A stretch of DNA of 64,000 nucleotides, taken from assembly GCF_037975245.1 (NCBI RefSeq), contig NC_092577.1, positions 26,967,398 through 27,031,397 on the forward strand. Reading direction: 5' to 3'. The stretch comes from Apostichopus japonicus. Taxonomy: Eukaryota > Echinodermata > Holothuroidea > Aspidochirotida > Stichopodidae. Of this stretch, positions 22,770-37,039 are shown piece after piece. Positions within the stretch are counted from its first letter, which is position 1, and the number at the start of each line of letters is the position of its first letter. The position numbers and the translations under genes are program-made. A model generated the notes under the pieces. It was not told where the DNA came from. It ran no database searches and saw only the letters and a program-made list of their open reading frames with translations.

Positions 22770-25700
22770 ATTGGTAAGCTGAAATACGACCAAATGTTTA
22801 AATTAAACGTTATAAAATATATACATTTTCTTCTGCAATGACGTTATGAAACTTTAACAGCGATGGCAGGTTCCATTACTATAGCCTAACATTGTAATGT
22901 AGGTTCCCGTTCTGTAGGCCTAGCCTAAATGTAGGCCAAGGTTACTGTACCAGTTTCATGGTCACAAACTGACATGAGATACCGCTTGACTTTATTTGCT
23001 TAATTTTCATTTCAATTTCACATACCGAACGTAAGAACCCCCCCCCCCCAAGGCCTATAGCTCTTTTTGTGCACATCTTGTGACAGGATAACAAAGTTAA
23101 CTAAGTTTTAGGCTATAACTTAGTATAGCTGATAGTTTATACTGATAAGTGATAGTAGTACTACTAGGCTAGTAATAGTACATATCTTGAGAAATATTTT
23201 CCTCAACTAGCATTGTCTTTTCTATGTTATATCGATATAATGATCAATTAATAAGCTTCATGCTGAACTTATTGTCAGGTAAAGTTGTGTAGTCCTACTG
23301 CAACTAGGCCTAGTAAGTAGTAACAGACTATAAATCTAGTCTGATATGTACAAACCACAATGTATTGTGTTGTGGTGAAGCTTGGTGCAACATCACATGC
23401 TACTATTAGGCTTAGCATGGTCAATTAGTTAAGGCATCCAGTTAGGTGTGCACTACCCCTTCTCTTATACAATGCTGATTAATGTCACATCAAAAAATAT
23501 TTTGCTTGTACCATGTTAAACCAAACATTTTGTATGTAGCCTATGTGTAATCTTAACTTCCAGGACATTTTTTACATCATTTTCCAAATTTCTGAATTGC
23601 TTCATGAAACTTCAAATCAAACAGTTTCTTCAAATCAGACAGTTTCTTGATCAACCACTTCATTTGGTATCAAGTCGTTTCAGTGAAGCTAGAGACAACT
23701 ACAACAAAAACAAGGATGCTTTTGTAAGCAGTTAAGATTTAACAGGCTAATCGTATCTGTGTTGGTGGCTTGTTCATGACAGCACTATTATTCCCACCAA
23801 TGCAAGATATAGACAAGTTAAAGTAGTATTTATTGATACATATTCTGATTTTGTGACTAGGAAGTTGCAGTATGACAGCCAATGGTACTGGCTCAGGAGG
23901 CACATCAGCTAACAGAAACCACCCAGTCCATGGATATCAATCTCTCATCAAAGATCAGCCAGCAATACAAAGTGCTGAAATCACAAAGTATCTCAAACAA
24001 AACTTTGTAGCACCAGAAAAAGGTAATTGGTTCTTATAAATTCAATACAAGGATCCTGTGACCATATAGGATATCATATTTCAACCTTGATCACTAGTAA
24101 CTTGTTGGCATAGTTGCAGCAGTACATACATAAGTAAACATTAGGTGCATTAGGTGCTATGTTTAGGTGCTATGTTTAGGTGATCCATACAGCAGGTGAC
24201 AAAGGCTGGCAGCATAGATCAGGAAACCTTAAAGGTTATCAGTATATTGGCATCCCACCACCACAGTATCTTTAAAAGGATTGTCTGGTGGCCCAAAGAA
24301 GTTACCTTAAAAAATAGTAAATAATTTTCCAAACATGTTGTCAAAGTATGAGAACGCTAATGTTGCGTTTGACAGAGAAACGATTTTTTAATCGTTATAG
24401 AGAGACATTTCAAATATGTTTTGAACAGTACAATACGTGACGTCAGCTCTGCCATAGCAGATTGCGTCATAACCCACCCTCCGCACAGTACCTATACGGT
24501 AATCACAACAAAAACAGCGTTTGTATACAGATAAATATCTTCCTTAATTTCCGGTGAAATTTCTTAAAAATTAGATATGTTTTCGAAAACTCCTTAAGCC
24601 GCCATGTACTTGATCGGTGGTTCCGTGGTCTTTGTGTAACACAAGGTAAATTTTAACAGCAGACTCTGAGTTGTTCAGGCTATACATCGCGCTATCCAAC
24701 TCCAACGCGAAAAATGTTCGCATGTAGGCTATACTCTAACGTTGGCAATCGGACAGTTCTGCGAAGCCTAAGCTTCTCAGTGCTACATTCTGCTCTGACA
24801 ACGATTCGGTCAATTTCTTCAATAATTTCCGGTGAAATTTCTTATAAATTAGATATGATTTAAAAAACTCCTTAAGCCGCCATATATGTAGTAGATCGGT
24901 GGTTTCGTGGTCTTTGTGTAACACAAGATAAGTTTTAACAGCAGGCTCTTCGTTGTTTATACATCGCGGTATCCAGCTCCAGCGCGAAGAATGTTCGCGT
25001 GTATAGAGTACTCTAACATTTACAATCGGACAGTTCTGCGATGACATCGATTCCGCCAAGTTTCATCTTTCGGTTTAACGAATACTTTACAAGTTTCCTT
25101 TTACTGTTAATTTGATCCGTGAATTTTATTTCAGCGATTTCGAAGAACAGTTAATGAAATGTGGTTTGAGTGTGAGTGCACTATGTGTAACGCTATACAA
25201 GTACACCAACTTAGCATCGTAGTATATACGTTCGCGAGTATGTACGTTATATATATGAGGCAATCCAATGTGCTTACACGTGAGTTTATTTGCTGCGGAA
25301 TTGGGAGTGCTAACTTCAAGTCGCCTGTTTTGCCTATCTGCAAGCACTACGTCAATCACCATATTGAAGCGTTCGAACAAACGGTACTTTTGGTGAGAAA
25401 CTGGTGAATTTGAAAACCAGATTTCTACAAGAAGAAAACGTCGAATGGGGACAATTTTTACATGGTTAGAAAGAGAAAAATAATAACTACAAGGACAATG
25501 TATCAAAATCTTCCACCAGACAATTCCTTTAAGCAAACACTATGGTTCCTACCAACCAGACCTCTTACAGTTGCAACTGTCTAACACTTGCTCAATTGCA
25601 CACTGGCAATATGAAGCATAACATATTTTGGCATCTGATTGTAATGATTTTTCATTTTGTTTGATTTTTTTACCATGCTTTTATTTTCTCCATTTTGTGG

Positions 25701-28700
25701 GAAATAGCTCCAACTCAGGTCCCAAAATATCCTTTTCAGATCGAAAGTACAGCCCAGAATATGTCACTCGCAAAACCAGTACTTCCAGAGTTCTCTCATT
25801 AGATAAAGAAAAATGGAGGACTCATTTTCAGCGAAGAAAAGGCCATTTCGAAAAAGGATTCTTTACTCCCAGTTACAAGTCCTACTCATCTGTTGGTTAT
25901 GTGGAACTGAACCCTCAACAACTTGTTCTTAATGTCTTTGATGACTGCTTGAATAAAAAGGTATGACATGTAGGTCAATGTAAACTTTGAACACATAGTC
26001 GTTTACTATTATTTGTTGTTTTCTAGCTCATTCCCAACCATTATGTTTTGAAAGTTTCTTTTTGCTTTTAGTTTAAGGTTTGCGTCCATCAGTTACTTTT
26101 TGTACTCTATACTTTCAAAGAGGATGTCCAATTTATTCACATTTTATAGGTATGAGTTAATAAGTCCTATAACGTGAAATTCCTCAAATCAAGATCCTCC
26201 TTTGCATTTCTTTGATAATGTAGAAGCCTATACCAGCCATTCTGACTGGTAAGCTGCCCGTCAGAACACCTCCATGTCAAGATATATTCAACAAAGACAA
26301 AAGAAAGGTAATCGTATATCTGATGTCAGTGTGAATCTAAGTGTTGAGGATGTTGAGAATAGTGATAAAGTGTTATATGGATATGTGTGTTATGGACATG
26401 ATATTGGCCATGGTGTAATAGTTTTGCACTTGGTATGTAGGATACTAAGGTTGTAGAATTGGACTATACATTCATGACATTATTTAAGGTTCATTGTTCA
26501 TATTAACCCTTGAACTCTTCCATGAACAGCTAGTACCATCAGTACATGTCCATCAGATTAAGATGAATAAACTGAGTAGAAGAAACTGTTTTTATTGAAC
26601 TTATATACATAATCCTCATAAGGAAACTTATGCTGATTGTGATTTGTTAACTCATTGGGTCAATTTATTACAATCTCTCATTTTGCGACTGTCCATGATT
26701 CACAATGAAAGAATATCAGAGAGAATATGACAAATTACTGGAGATGTTGCGATACATGAGCAATTTTAACTATCAATTTGTTGAGACTAAAACTTAACAC
26801 TGATATTTATGCAACAAAATTATGAATATTTATTTATTGTTCATCATCTCCTTAAATGATATGTATGATATAGATTAGCACAGATACAAAATACTCTACC
26901 TTTAGTTTTGATAATGCTAATGAATATTAGTAAGTGCCTTACTCAAATGTTGTATTACTAATTAGTAAGTTTATCATGTTATTATATCTGAACCATATCA
27001 TCACTAATCATCACTTTATTAATGTTATCCTTGACATTGGCTCTTCATCATGTTATGAAGTTGTTACTAATTGTTATGTTTATCATGTTAATTATGATTT
27101 GACATTTTATTAATTGGTATTAAATGTTAGTTTTCCCTTTTTCCTATATAGTCTCCTAGTCACTTTCACCGTAGTTCGACAGGAGGTCTTGACTTCAGTG
27201 ATGAGGAGGTGGATTCAGCAGGTTTCTCCTTCATAAAGAAGAGCTTAATGGACTCAGAGAAAGTAATGATTGCAAATAGAGGTGGACAGCCATATGATCA
27301 GTGCATGAGGGATATACAGGTGAGATATCCCTAAAGACATTTACCCATTGATGGGACGGTTATTTGATCAGTGCATGAGGGATATACAGGTGAGATATCC
27401 CTTAAGACATTAACACATTGATGGGACAGCCATATGATCAGTGCATGAGGGATATGCAGGTGAGATATCCCTAAAGACATTAACACATTGATGGGACAGC
27501 CATATGATCAGTGCATGAGGGATATACAGGTGAGATATCCCTTAAGACATTAACACATTGATGGGACAGCCATATGATCAGTGCATGAGGGATATACAGG
27601 TGAGATATCCCTTAAGACATTAACACATTGATGGGACAGCCATATGATCAGTGCATGAGGGATATACCTGTGAGATATCCCTAAAGACATTAACACATTG
27701 ATGGGACGGTAATTTGATCAGTCCATAAGGGATATACAGGTGAGATATCCCTAAAGACATTTACCCATTGATGGGACAGTTATTTGATCAGTACATGAGG
27801 GATATACAGGTGAGATATCCCTAAAGACATTAACACATTGATGGGACAGCCATTTGATCAGTACATGACAGTTATATAGGTGAGATATCCCTTAAGACAT
27901 TAACACATTGATGGGACAGCCATATGATCAGTGCATGAGGGATATACCTGTGAGATATCCCTAAAGACATTAACACATTTATGGGACGGTTATTTGATCA
28001 GTGCATGAGGGATATACAGGTGAGATATCCCTTAAGACATTAACACATTGATGGGATAGCCATTTGATCAGTACATGACAGTTATACAGGTGAGATATCC
28101 CTTAAGACATTACCACATTGATGGGACAGCCATATGATCAGTGCATGAGGGATATACCTGTGAGATATCCCTAAAGACATTAACACATTGATGGGACGGT
28201 TATTTGATCAGTGCATGAGGGATATACAGGTGAGATATCCCTTAAGACATTAACACATTGATGGGACGGTAATTTGATCAGTCCATAAGGGATATACAGG
28301 TGAGATATCCCTAAAGACATTAACACATTGATGGGACGGTTATTTGATCAGTGCATGAGGGATATACAGGTGAGATATCCCTTAAGACATTAACACATTG
28401 ATGGGACGGTAATTTGATCAGTCCATAAGGGATATACAGGTGAGATATCCCTAAAGACATTAACACATTGATGGGACAGCCATTTTATCAGCTATGATTA
28501 GTGTGTATACAGGTGTGTATAAGGAATATACCAGTGAGATACCTCTACACAACTAAACACATTGATGGAACAACCAATTGATTAGTGTATAAGAGATATA
28601 CCGGTGATATATATCTACAAACCTTAATCCATTGATGGGACAATCATTTTATCAGTACGTAAGAAATGTGTATTCATCTTTATAGTACTTTGATACTTAT

Positions 28701-31700
28701 GTTATTGATCAGTGCATAGTGATCAAATGATATATTTATCAGGGTTAAAGGGGTATTTGGATTACCCCAAAGCATGTCAGAAACATTTTATTAACCTATC
28801 AGTATGTAAATAAATTCACAGAGGATTAATTGCAAAGCAAATAAAACATCAGAAATATGACCCGAGACAATGAACACTGGAAGTAGCTCTTTATGATAGT
28901 CGAGGACAATCACTATCTTTGCAATCATGATTTTGTGTGTTTGTGTTTATATTGAGTATCTTAGATGGAATCTTATTCTTACTATGTGTGTTGGTTCCTT
29001 ATTGAGTATGAAAATTTTAGTTGTGTTTGAAGGTCCAAGGTATGCATGGGCCACAGGGCCCTGGTCAAAATATGGAAAGCCTGTTGCATGATTTTTCAAG
29101 AGTGAGGAAGAAAAGTAGATAACATTTTAGGTATGTTGATGACTTCTACTGTGACAATTGTTCAAGGTTGCCTTATTTTGGTTCTGATGATTTGAATAGA
29201 CTGCAATGAAATATGAAATGGTAAATAATATCTGTGCTTTATATGGCTTCATGTTCTGTATCCGTAAACAACATTCCAGGTTTATCTTATTCCTCCATAT
29301 AGGCAAAGAGAGAGCAGTCTCATGAAGATGAACAGCAGCAGTGTGCTGTCACCTTCCTGCCTCCAGCTCCAGAAGAACACATCCCCCTTGTGCCCACCAT
29401 GGATATATATGCAGTGCCAATTAGCACAGCTCCTGACCCAACTAGACCTTGTTCAAAGGCAAGGGCAGCTGAAGAAGATCGGGAAAGAGAACAAGAGAGG
29501 TATATATATATATTGTATAGTGTATATTGTATAGTATATAGGTGAAGCAACCTGACATAAATACACTATTTACCAAGGGAGTTACAAAGTCTGTCTCTCC
29601 AAGAGTTGTTGTAAACAATGAATGAAGTTGTTATTTAATACTGTTGTTGTTTCCAGGATGATTTTCAACCGATCCAAGAGGTTAATGCTGGAGAGATTGA
29701 AGATGATCCAGATGATACTCAATGCATTACATAATATGAAATCTAGAGACCTTCGATCTAGGGTACCACTTTCGACAGAGGTTGTCAAACATCTCTACAG
29801 AGATGTGGCTGATAAAACATTTGTCAGGTAAATATACTTGTAATCAAACTAACAGTTATATTGCAGATAACTACAGTGTAATGTTTCATGCCTGTTCATG
29901 GGAGTATACATAGGAGTAATGCTAAGCTTCACTACAGCACTTTATGTGCCTTTGGTATTCTTGGCAGAACACTTACTCAGGTTTCATGTACACTGATTAC
30001 AACCCTAAATCCAGTATGTGAAATAAATGCTGTCTTGTTTAAAACCTATGCTAACACTGCATTTAACACTGTTAATGGTATAACCTGTTGAAGAAATTAT
30101 TGAATCCATTTTGTTATATCTTGTTGTGCAACAATAACTACATAAGTTCACATTTTCAATAGAAATATCATAGCTAAGTGTGTACCTTTAACTTTATTCC
30201 AACAGACCAGTCAAGAACGAGGTTCATTATTCTTCCAATGACACTGTCAACTCTAATGAGAAGGCATCGGTCGCGGGCAGAACTTCAAAAACAGTAATCC
30301 CAAGTAAACTGTCTACCCTTGGCAGAAACGATGGCTTGGTTTCAACTACACCTACACCTACGTGGAGAAAGTTAGTATTTTGAACTTATTTCCATTACAA
30401 ATCTAGGATTTTGTTTGTTTCCTTGTTCAATTTGTCCTAGAAATATCTATTGATGCTTGTGATAATTTATGGTAGATCTCATCTGGCTATGTCCATGGAA
30501 TCTCATTTATTGTCATATAACATGAATTGTGATCAGAAATAAAGAATGGAATGTGCATAAGATGTTAATATTTGAACAGATTGTTAATGAATCATCCAAT
30601 CAGAGGTTGGTAAATCAAGTGCTGATAACTAAAACAATGATAGGTTTGTTAATTAATCTAAAATTGGTGCATGATTAATTATTACAATGTTCACAGTGAA
30701 GTCAAACCATGATGTAAAATTGCTAATGCTATGAATCATCACTATCCAGTACTTGTTTCGGTGGTAGTTTACAGTATGTAATTGAGACTCTGTTTGTGTC
30801 CACTGTGAAGAATGAGTGGGTTGGTCAAACGGTCTTGCCAGTTTGAAGCTTATAACTGAATCTTTCATGCTAAATCTTACTTCTTTTCTTTATGTTAGAC
30901 ACAGACAGAACATCATTCACCATAGAAAGGAACTTAGGGTGGAGACTTGGGAGGATTTAATCACTTTATCATCACCCTCTAATGTGGTTCACAGGAATAG
31001 TGTCTTTCCTAACGGTGAGATAGCTGTCTCCTGCAAAGGATAATTACAATGTCCTGTTTCTAATTCCTCTCTTGCAGTTTCACAAAAATTAGAACAGCTT
31101 AAATACTATTATTAACACAGTATTATTTTCTTTTTATATATTGGGCAGAGGAAATGGTTGAATTTAATCCAAACGAGAGTAGCAAGTGAAATATATATAT
31201 TACGCAGCAACTTTCATGCACTCAGTTATGGTCACCATGAATTTTTGTCAGGCTGTCATCACAGGGCCAGACAAAGAAATACAATTTACATAAAGTGTAA
31301 AATAGTACACTGGACAACCTTAGCAAAGAATTCAGGTTTCAATTCAAATTATTTTCTGCAAATCTTGTCCATGATCTGTCCTTTGCTATGATAACATTGC
31401 AGCATATAATAGTGTATCGTAAGCTGTTTGTAACACAGTCAAGAGTATTTGCTAGCGTCTAATACATAATACAATACTTAAATAAATATCCATTTTGGTT
31501 CATAAGACCTTAAAACCTATTTTGCCAACATGCAAACTTAGTTTATTCAGTTTCTTTTTCGGTTTACAGTCACCAACATGGTTGGAAGGTTACTTGGACC
31601 TCATCGTCATGGAGATTCTCAAAAGCTTCCTTTTTGGCAAGCGATAGGTCTGGTTAATGAGGACACAGGTGAGTTGCATCAGTGGTACTTTAACAGACAT

Positions 31701-34231
31701 ATAAACGTCAGTAGATATAGATTACCCATCTATAAGTAGATCAGGTTCTTATCAATTAATAACTATAAACTAAAGTAAGACAATGATTTGTTAGTGGGAC
31801 TACTATTCTTCATAACCTATCACCAGGTATCAAATTAACATGTTTGATAAATGTCGGGAAGACTCTTAAAAATCATAAGTCGTCAAGATGGTACACACAG
31901 GAGTATCTTCAGTTTACTGCACCAGTGAAACTACTTCAGCCCTGTTTGGCTAGTCCTTGTTTGCTTCATTTTGTTCCTAAATCTCCTAGACTTGAGACTC
32001 AAATGGTCACCAAGTACTGTCCTGTCTGTTTTAACCCATGTCAGTAGATGATAAGTAACTGCATAGACAGATAAAAGTGGATAAATAATAAATGTGACCA
32101 GCCGAGGGAGGTATTTTTTCTTGGTTTCAGTGGAAAGGCCACCTGTCACTCATAAGGGAAAGGGTGCATCATCTCGTAAGCATCCAGATCCAGAAAACAC
32201 CCTCAAGTCTCTGATTCAGAACTTCACTCGAGTTAAAAAGAAAATGGCCAGAGAAGTACAGAGTGATCTTGAAAAATTAATCAGGTATGAATGATTGCCC
32301 TTGAATTAAATATTTAATAACTCTCATGTAAAGAAGGATCTTCAATGTTCATGACAAATATTGGTAGCATAAGGTCTTCAGGCATGTTTTTTCTTGCCTT
32401 ATAAATTCAGTATTTTGGGGGTTGGACACCTTGGCATCACTTCATAATGCACAAGTTTGGGGGCAAATTATAACATTCGCTCGCTTTCTCATTTCCAGGG
32501 ATAGACACAGAACTTTCAGACAGAAGTTTCAATGCCTAAATAAAAGTCCACTGTTTGAGAAGACTGTGCAACACCTAAAGGGAGTGTCTACACAACCAAT
32601 GCCAATGATTGTTGAAGACACAAACACAGAGATAAAGCCCTCCAAATGGTGAGTAAAGTCTTACATGGCTAATGGTGATAGCAATTTGCTTACTGTAAGT
32701 TTACTTTCTCATAGACTTAAGTATAAAGAGTGTATGATAATTACTAAACCATTTAAGGGATACAACCTTGAACCTATACATCTTACAAAAATAATGTATA
32801 TCAAGCAACGATTTAATATGTTGTTTATCAAGAAGCAACTACAAGAGTTATCACCAAGTTTGTTTGTATGTTGTTGTCAACGCGAGACATGTTTCTTGCT
32901 TTCAAGTTACATGATGATATAATGCACTTATGTAGCACCACAAGATAATATTAACTATTGCTAAGCCTGTTTCCATATACCATGTTGTTCATGCGATACT
33001 TTTATGCAGCGTGCTTGCAGAAATTTGTTTGCATCGAAAATTTAGATTTGCACCATGATCAAAAGGAATTCACAGATATGTCCATCCCTTCTTCTGGTAA
33101 GAAATAAATGACACCGAAGTTAATTAATAACTGTATCACTGGTCATATTTCTTGATGGTGATCCTGCAAAAGTCAGTGTTCATGTTAAGTAATTCATGAT
33201 TACCTTCTTGATAACTGATTTGAAGGTTTTTAGACCTGAAGTCTGGAGCAGAGAATATTGTTGGAAAGGACGATAAAGAAGTCTGTTCAATGCTGCAGCA
33301 ACTCTCACGATTCTCTTATGAAGATGCAAAGTCTATACCAAATGCAAAAGTAAGAAACATAAACTCAAATTTTAAACAGTTTTTAGAATGGTTTTAGTCC
33401 TAGAAGGAGCACAGTACATCGTCTTTTCTCTGATTACATTCATGCAGATATTTTCTCTTTAGGTTTGTGTTGAGAACTCACATTTTTGTAATGTAATCAT
33501 ACCTTATTGATAACAAGGCTGTTTGATACTTTTACCAGCTTCATGTTTGGCACCATTGATATATTTAAACAGGCGTTTTTGAAAACTTTTCCAAACCTGT
33601 GCTATGCTCAAAATACGATTTAAAAGATCAAACTACGATATCCTTGTTAACGACATGAATATTAATGAGTACATGGTTTCATTAAAATTGATTCAGTTCA
33701 CATTTACTTGCCCATATTTGTTCATAACACTATTAGTTACTAGTTAAATGGAACATCATCTACTAGTTGTCATTACATGAATTGACTTTGCAGGCTAATG
33801 AACTACATTGTTATGAGATGTTGTATAACATTGAATATTGTAAAATTGAAGACAACAACTCTGAAGTGTATCTGACTTGATTTGTTGATTTGACAGGAGA
33901 AGCTTTGTCTGTTGGTGATGTCAATGCCAGCCAGTCATCTCTTGACTATCCCAGCACAGCAAGCATTGAAGTATGTATTAGATGAGATCCTCTGGGCATC
34001 ATCTGAATCTCTCTCCCAATGGCTAAACCACCGTAAAATACCACTCATCCTACAAGAACCATCATCATCATCATTCACAACACACTAGATACACACCAGC
34101 AATCCAATCAAGAGTCCGAAAATAACTTGGTTTATCAATCAATTTATTGCAACTTTGTTGAAGCCAACCTTGAATTTGCATTGAACAGTTCTTTAAAATG
34201 TTAATTGTATATTGCAGAAGGTAAAAATAAA
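22770..34231 (+). CDS. Unidentified multi-exon gene, about 660 residues
   Basis: Coding exons: 23872-24022, 25719-25960, 27152-27319, 29303-29499, 29657-29827, 30206-30370, 30899-31014, 31570-31668, 32131-32284, 32499-32648, about 33010-33096, 33234-33349 and 33897-34088 (stop TAG). AATAAA follows at 34226-34231. Junctions are GT-AG and phases agree except at the join into the eleventh exon. The first coding exon has an acceptor at 23860, so a 5' untranslated exon exists; a good donor at 22773 may end it. The protein starts MTANGTGSGGTSAN, is basic and hydrophilic, and has no signal peptide or membrane segment. A Glu/Arg-rich helix (AAEEDREREQER) and a Lys-rich helix (FTRVKKKMAREVQSDLEKLI) could be coiled coils. 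I cannot name a family. Confidence 0.7.
24276..25528. mobile_element. Non-autonomous DNA element flanked by TTAA
   Basis: TTAA at 24272-24275 is followed by AAGGATTGTCTGGTGG. The right end, inverted, reads TTAA (25529-25532) then AGGAATTGTCTGGTGG, so 14 of 16 terminal bases match. TTAA target sites are used by Kolobok and piggyBac transposases; the ends resemble the former more. The interior holds a tandem duplication and no transposase. It lies in the first coding intron of the unidentified gene. Confidence 0.65.
24538..25046 (+). repeat. Two-copy tandem duplication inside the TTAA element
   Basis: Copy 1 (about 24544-24767) and copy 2 (about 24826-25046) share AATTTCCGGTGAAATTTCTT at the start, CTCCTTAAGCCGCCAT, TTTGTGTAACACAAG, and CAATCGGACAGTTCTGCG at the end. 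The offset is about 280 bp. Confidence 0.85.
27284..28485 (+). repeat. 70-bp tandem array duplicating an exon end and its donor
   Basis: About 17 copies. Each unit contains the last ~36 bases of the exon ending at 27319 (CATATGATCAGTGCATGAGG and GATATACAG) plus GTGAGATATCCC of the intron. Most copies keep a usable donor. Reading past the first donor meets a stop within a few codons (GTG AGA TAT CCC TAA), so only the first donor keeps the frame. Copies alternate between several subtypes (CAGCCATATG, CGGTTATTTG, CGGTAATTTG). Confidence 0.9.
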
Positions 34232-37039
34232 GACTTTTTCAATTTGACAGCTAGTGAATACATTCCTTTCATGTGTAGTTCTTGATCTTTTCATTAACCA
34301 TACTCCATATCCCCCAAAACTTACTGGTTTGGGGATTTACAAGCGACGATACTTACCTGAATTTTAAACTTCTCCATCTTTTACATTATACTTGTATTTA
34401 AGGAACTGGATAACTCAAGATAACATTGAATGGAAGCTTCCAGCTATGCACAAGACTTGTGCATTTTCAAAAGTTAACCATAAGGAGATGTCAATGCATA
34501 ATGAGATGGGATTTGGGGTAAGATGATGACAATAGAGGTCAATTCATTAAGTAATAATCAGGTCAGAAACAAACATCTCCTTAACTCTAACATGGTTTAC
34601 ATTGACACCTAGTCCTTCTACTCTACCTCTATGGTAAATGAGAGCATACAATCACAATGAGCAATGAATTCATTATGAGAAACCTACAAACAAGTTAATA
34701 CTACTTTGAGCCACAGCAGCTTTCTTGATTAAACCTGCTTAGCCAGTGATATGCACTCTGACTATAATATGACCTCTCTTTGTAAAGTAACAAAACTTTT
34801 TTGGGTGAAAAAGAGCCCCACATTGTACTAATGTGATAGAAGAGGCTGCTGACTAGTAAGAGATCACAAAGGCCAAGATCAACACAAACTTGATTTCTTT
34901 TCTTGTTGTAAAAGAGGGCACACCATAACTTCCATAAACATACAGTATGTCTGAAGAAGCACATGTTGAAATATTGTTGTTAGTTTGAAGGAAAACATTG
35001 CCAAAAAAAAGAAAGCATTCATATCCCTCTTTTGACTTACAAATTAAATTGAATATAGGTGTTAAATTGTAGAAACTTTAGTCAGAGGAAATAAAATTAG
35101 GATGATCAGAAAGAGAACAACTGCCAAATGGTGGTTGTCTCTTAAAAGAGTGTTTTGGTTAAACCTTTGCTGAAATCTATTTAACACTATTAAGAGATAA
35201 CATCATTAGTAATCATTTAACTATTTAAATTTAAGCTATGCCCAACCAGAGTCCTGAAACGCTGATAGAAAAATCAAGTTGTCTGATTACAGGTCCAATC
35301 TGTGTAACAATTTCATGAAAGTTAGAAAATATAAAGAAACCAACAGAGATTACTTATTTAAACCAAATTAGACATTATTATAACATATGATTTACTTATT
35401 TTATTAGCAGTCAGTTGAACAGGCAAAACCTACTGGCAAGAATCTTGGTCTAAATTGACATATCACATTTCACTACAGTGGACATTGCTATTGTAGCAAC
35501 ATGTGTCTACTCTACCCAAGTTATTCCAGTAACCAGACTTGATTCAAGGGAAAACTTATTTGCAACTGATAACTATGACCAAAGACTTCCATATGCTATG
35601 CAGAAAATATGATTATATCAAGTATATAACTATATAAATAAAACTATAAACTACCAATCACCATTAATAGTTAAGTACTTTCTTAGAACACCAGAATCTC
35701 TGATGTGGGGTATGAGGGAGGAAATAACATCACTAAATATGCAAAGTGTAGTCTGTGTATGTCTCCCCCGGCCTGCATATTCCTCACTGGTGGAAACAAA
35801 TATCTTTGGTCAATTGTTTGCTTGGTTATAAAAGGAAGAGCAGTTCCAGAATTCAAAATTAATATGAGGGGTGGGGAGGGGGAGGGGGTAACTGTTGATT
35901 CTCTATACCCACTTACCAAGTGTGCTACCCATTCTCGTTAATGTTTCCATATTATCTGGGGGTGCAAGAGGGGGACAAGAGTCCTCCCAGCTGAACAACA
36001 GCAATATCAAAAGTTGGTACTTAATAACCTTTACTTCAAAACAGAGAGATGGCACACTTGCTATTCTGAAGTAAAGTAATCACTAACCTACAAATACTCA
36101 TGGTACATTGTTGACATTAAGCAGTGTACTGTATAGGGTCATTGAAAGGAATTGGTATTGTGAGTGATTTGTGACTATGAAAAACAAGATGGCAACATGG
36201 GCCTTTAAACAGGAAGCCAGTGTACATCCTTCATTCTATTACTAGCACCTCAAAATATATCAGCATAGAACAGTGCTACGTGTACATGAGCAGCCTTGAT
36301 ATCTTATACTAGTTAGTAAGCACACCATAAAATATATTAACGACTAATCAATGCATATTCAGGAAACATGAAATAATCATCTATAACAAGAAACTTTGAA
36401 AATAAAACTGGAAAATGTTTAACCATCTGCACCAGTTTGAATGTCATAATGCCCAAGTGATTGTTAATGATCTCTGTTGTAAATTAATGTCCCTTATGGG
36501 AGGGAGGGTAGGATTTAGTACATAGAATCTTAATATTGTGTACAAAACAAGCAGAATTATAGTAAGGAATAGGATATTAATACCCTCATGCAATATAAAA
36601 GTAGTGAATGCAATGCATACACCCAAAGCATCATCTGGCTTTTAGAAATGTGAATTTGTGAACCAGTTTTATTTTCCAATTTGAACACTTCCCAGTGTAG
36701 GTGACCAATCTGCATGTATGTACAGTATGTCAAAGGAAGACTAGTAGCAAAGTTTCCCTGATAAAATAGAGCAGGGTAAAGATGACCCAAACTGATGGAC
36801 TTCACATCCAGTTGCAATCCTGAGTCATTCCTTTGTTGCCAATAATAACTGACATCAAGACACACGTAGGTACATTTGAGTCCGACTCTCAAAACGGGAA
36901 AGTTCTACAACAATCTTCCTTTACCAAAGTTTTGCTACCTGAGATGTTTCTGTTACCAAATAATCACTTGGTAGTAAGTCCATGCAATCTTTGTGGTTCG
37001 TGATACCCTGCTTCACATATTTGGCTGATGAGACAGGCT
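34232..37039. other. Intergenic, convergent 3' flanks
   Basis: Lies between the poly(A) signal of the plus-strand gene and the stop of the NAD+ carrier gene on the minus strand. Short open frames on both strands have no motif or splice support. The left part of the carrier's 3' untranslated region is presumably here. Confidence 0.4.

Noticed and set aside
25126-25536. 136-residue minus-strand frame
   Set aside because: Lies inside the TTAA-flanked non-autonomous element, with no transposase motif and no splice support.
27284-28485. CRISPR-like array
   Set aside because: Units are contiguous without unique spacers, and the organism is a eukaryote; this is a minisatellite over a splice donor.
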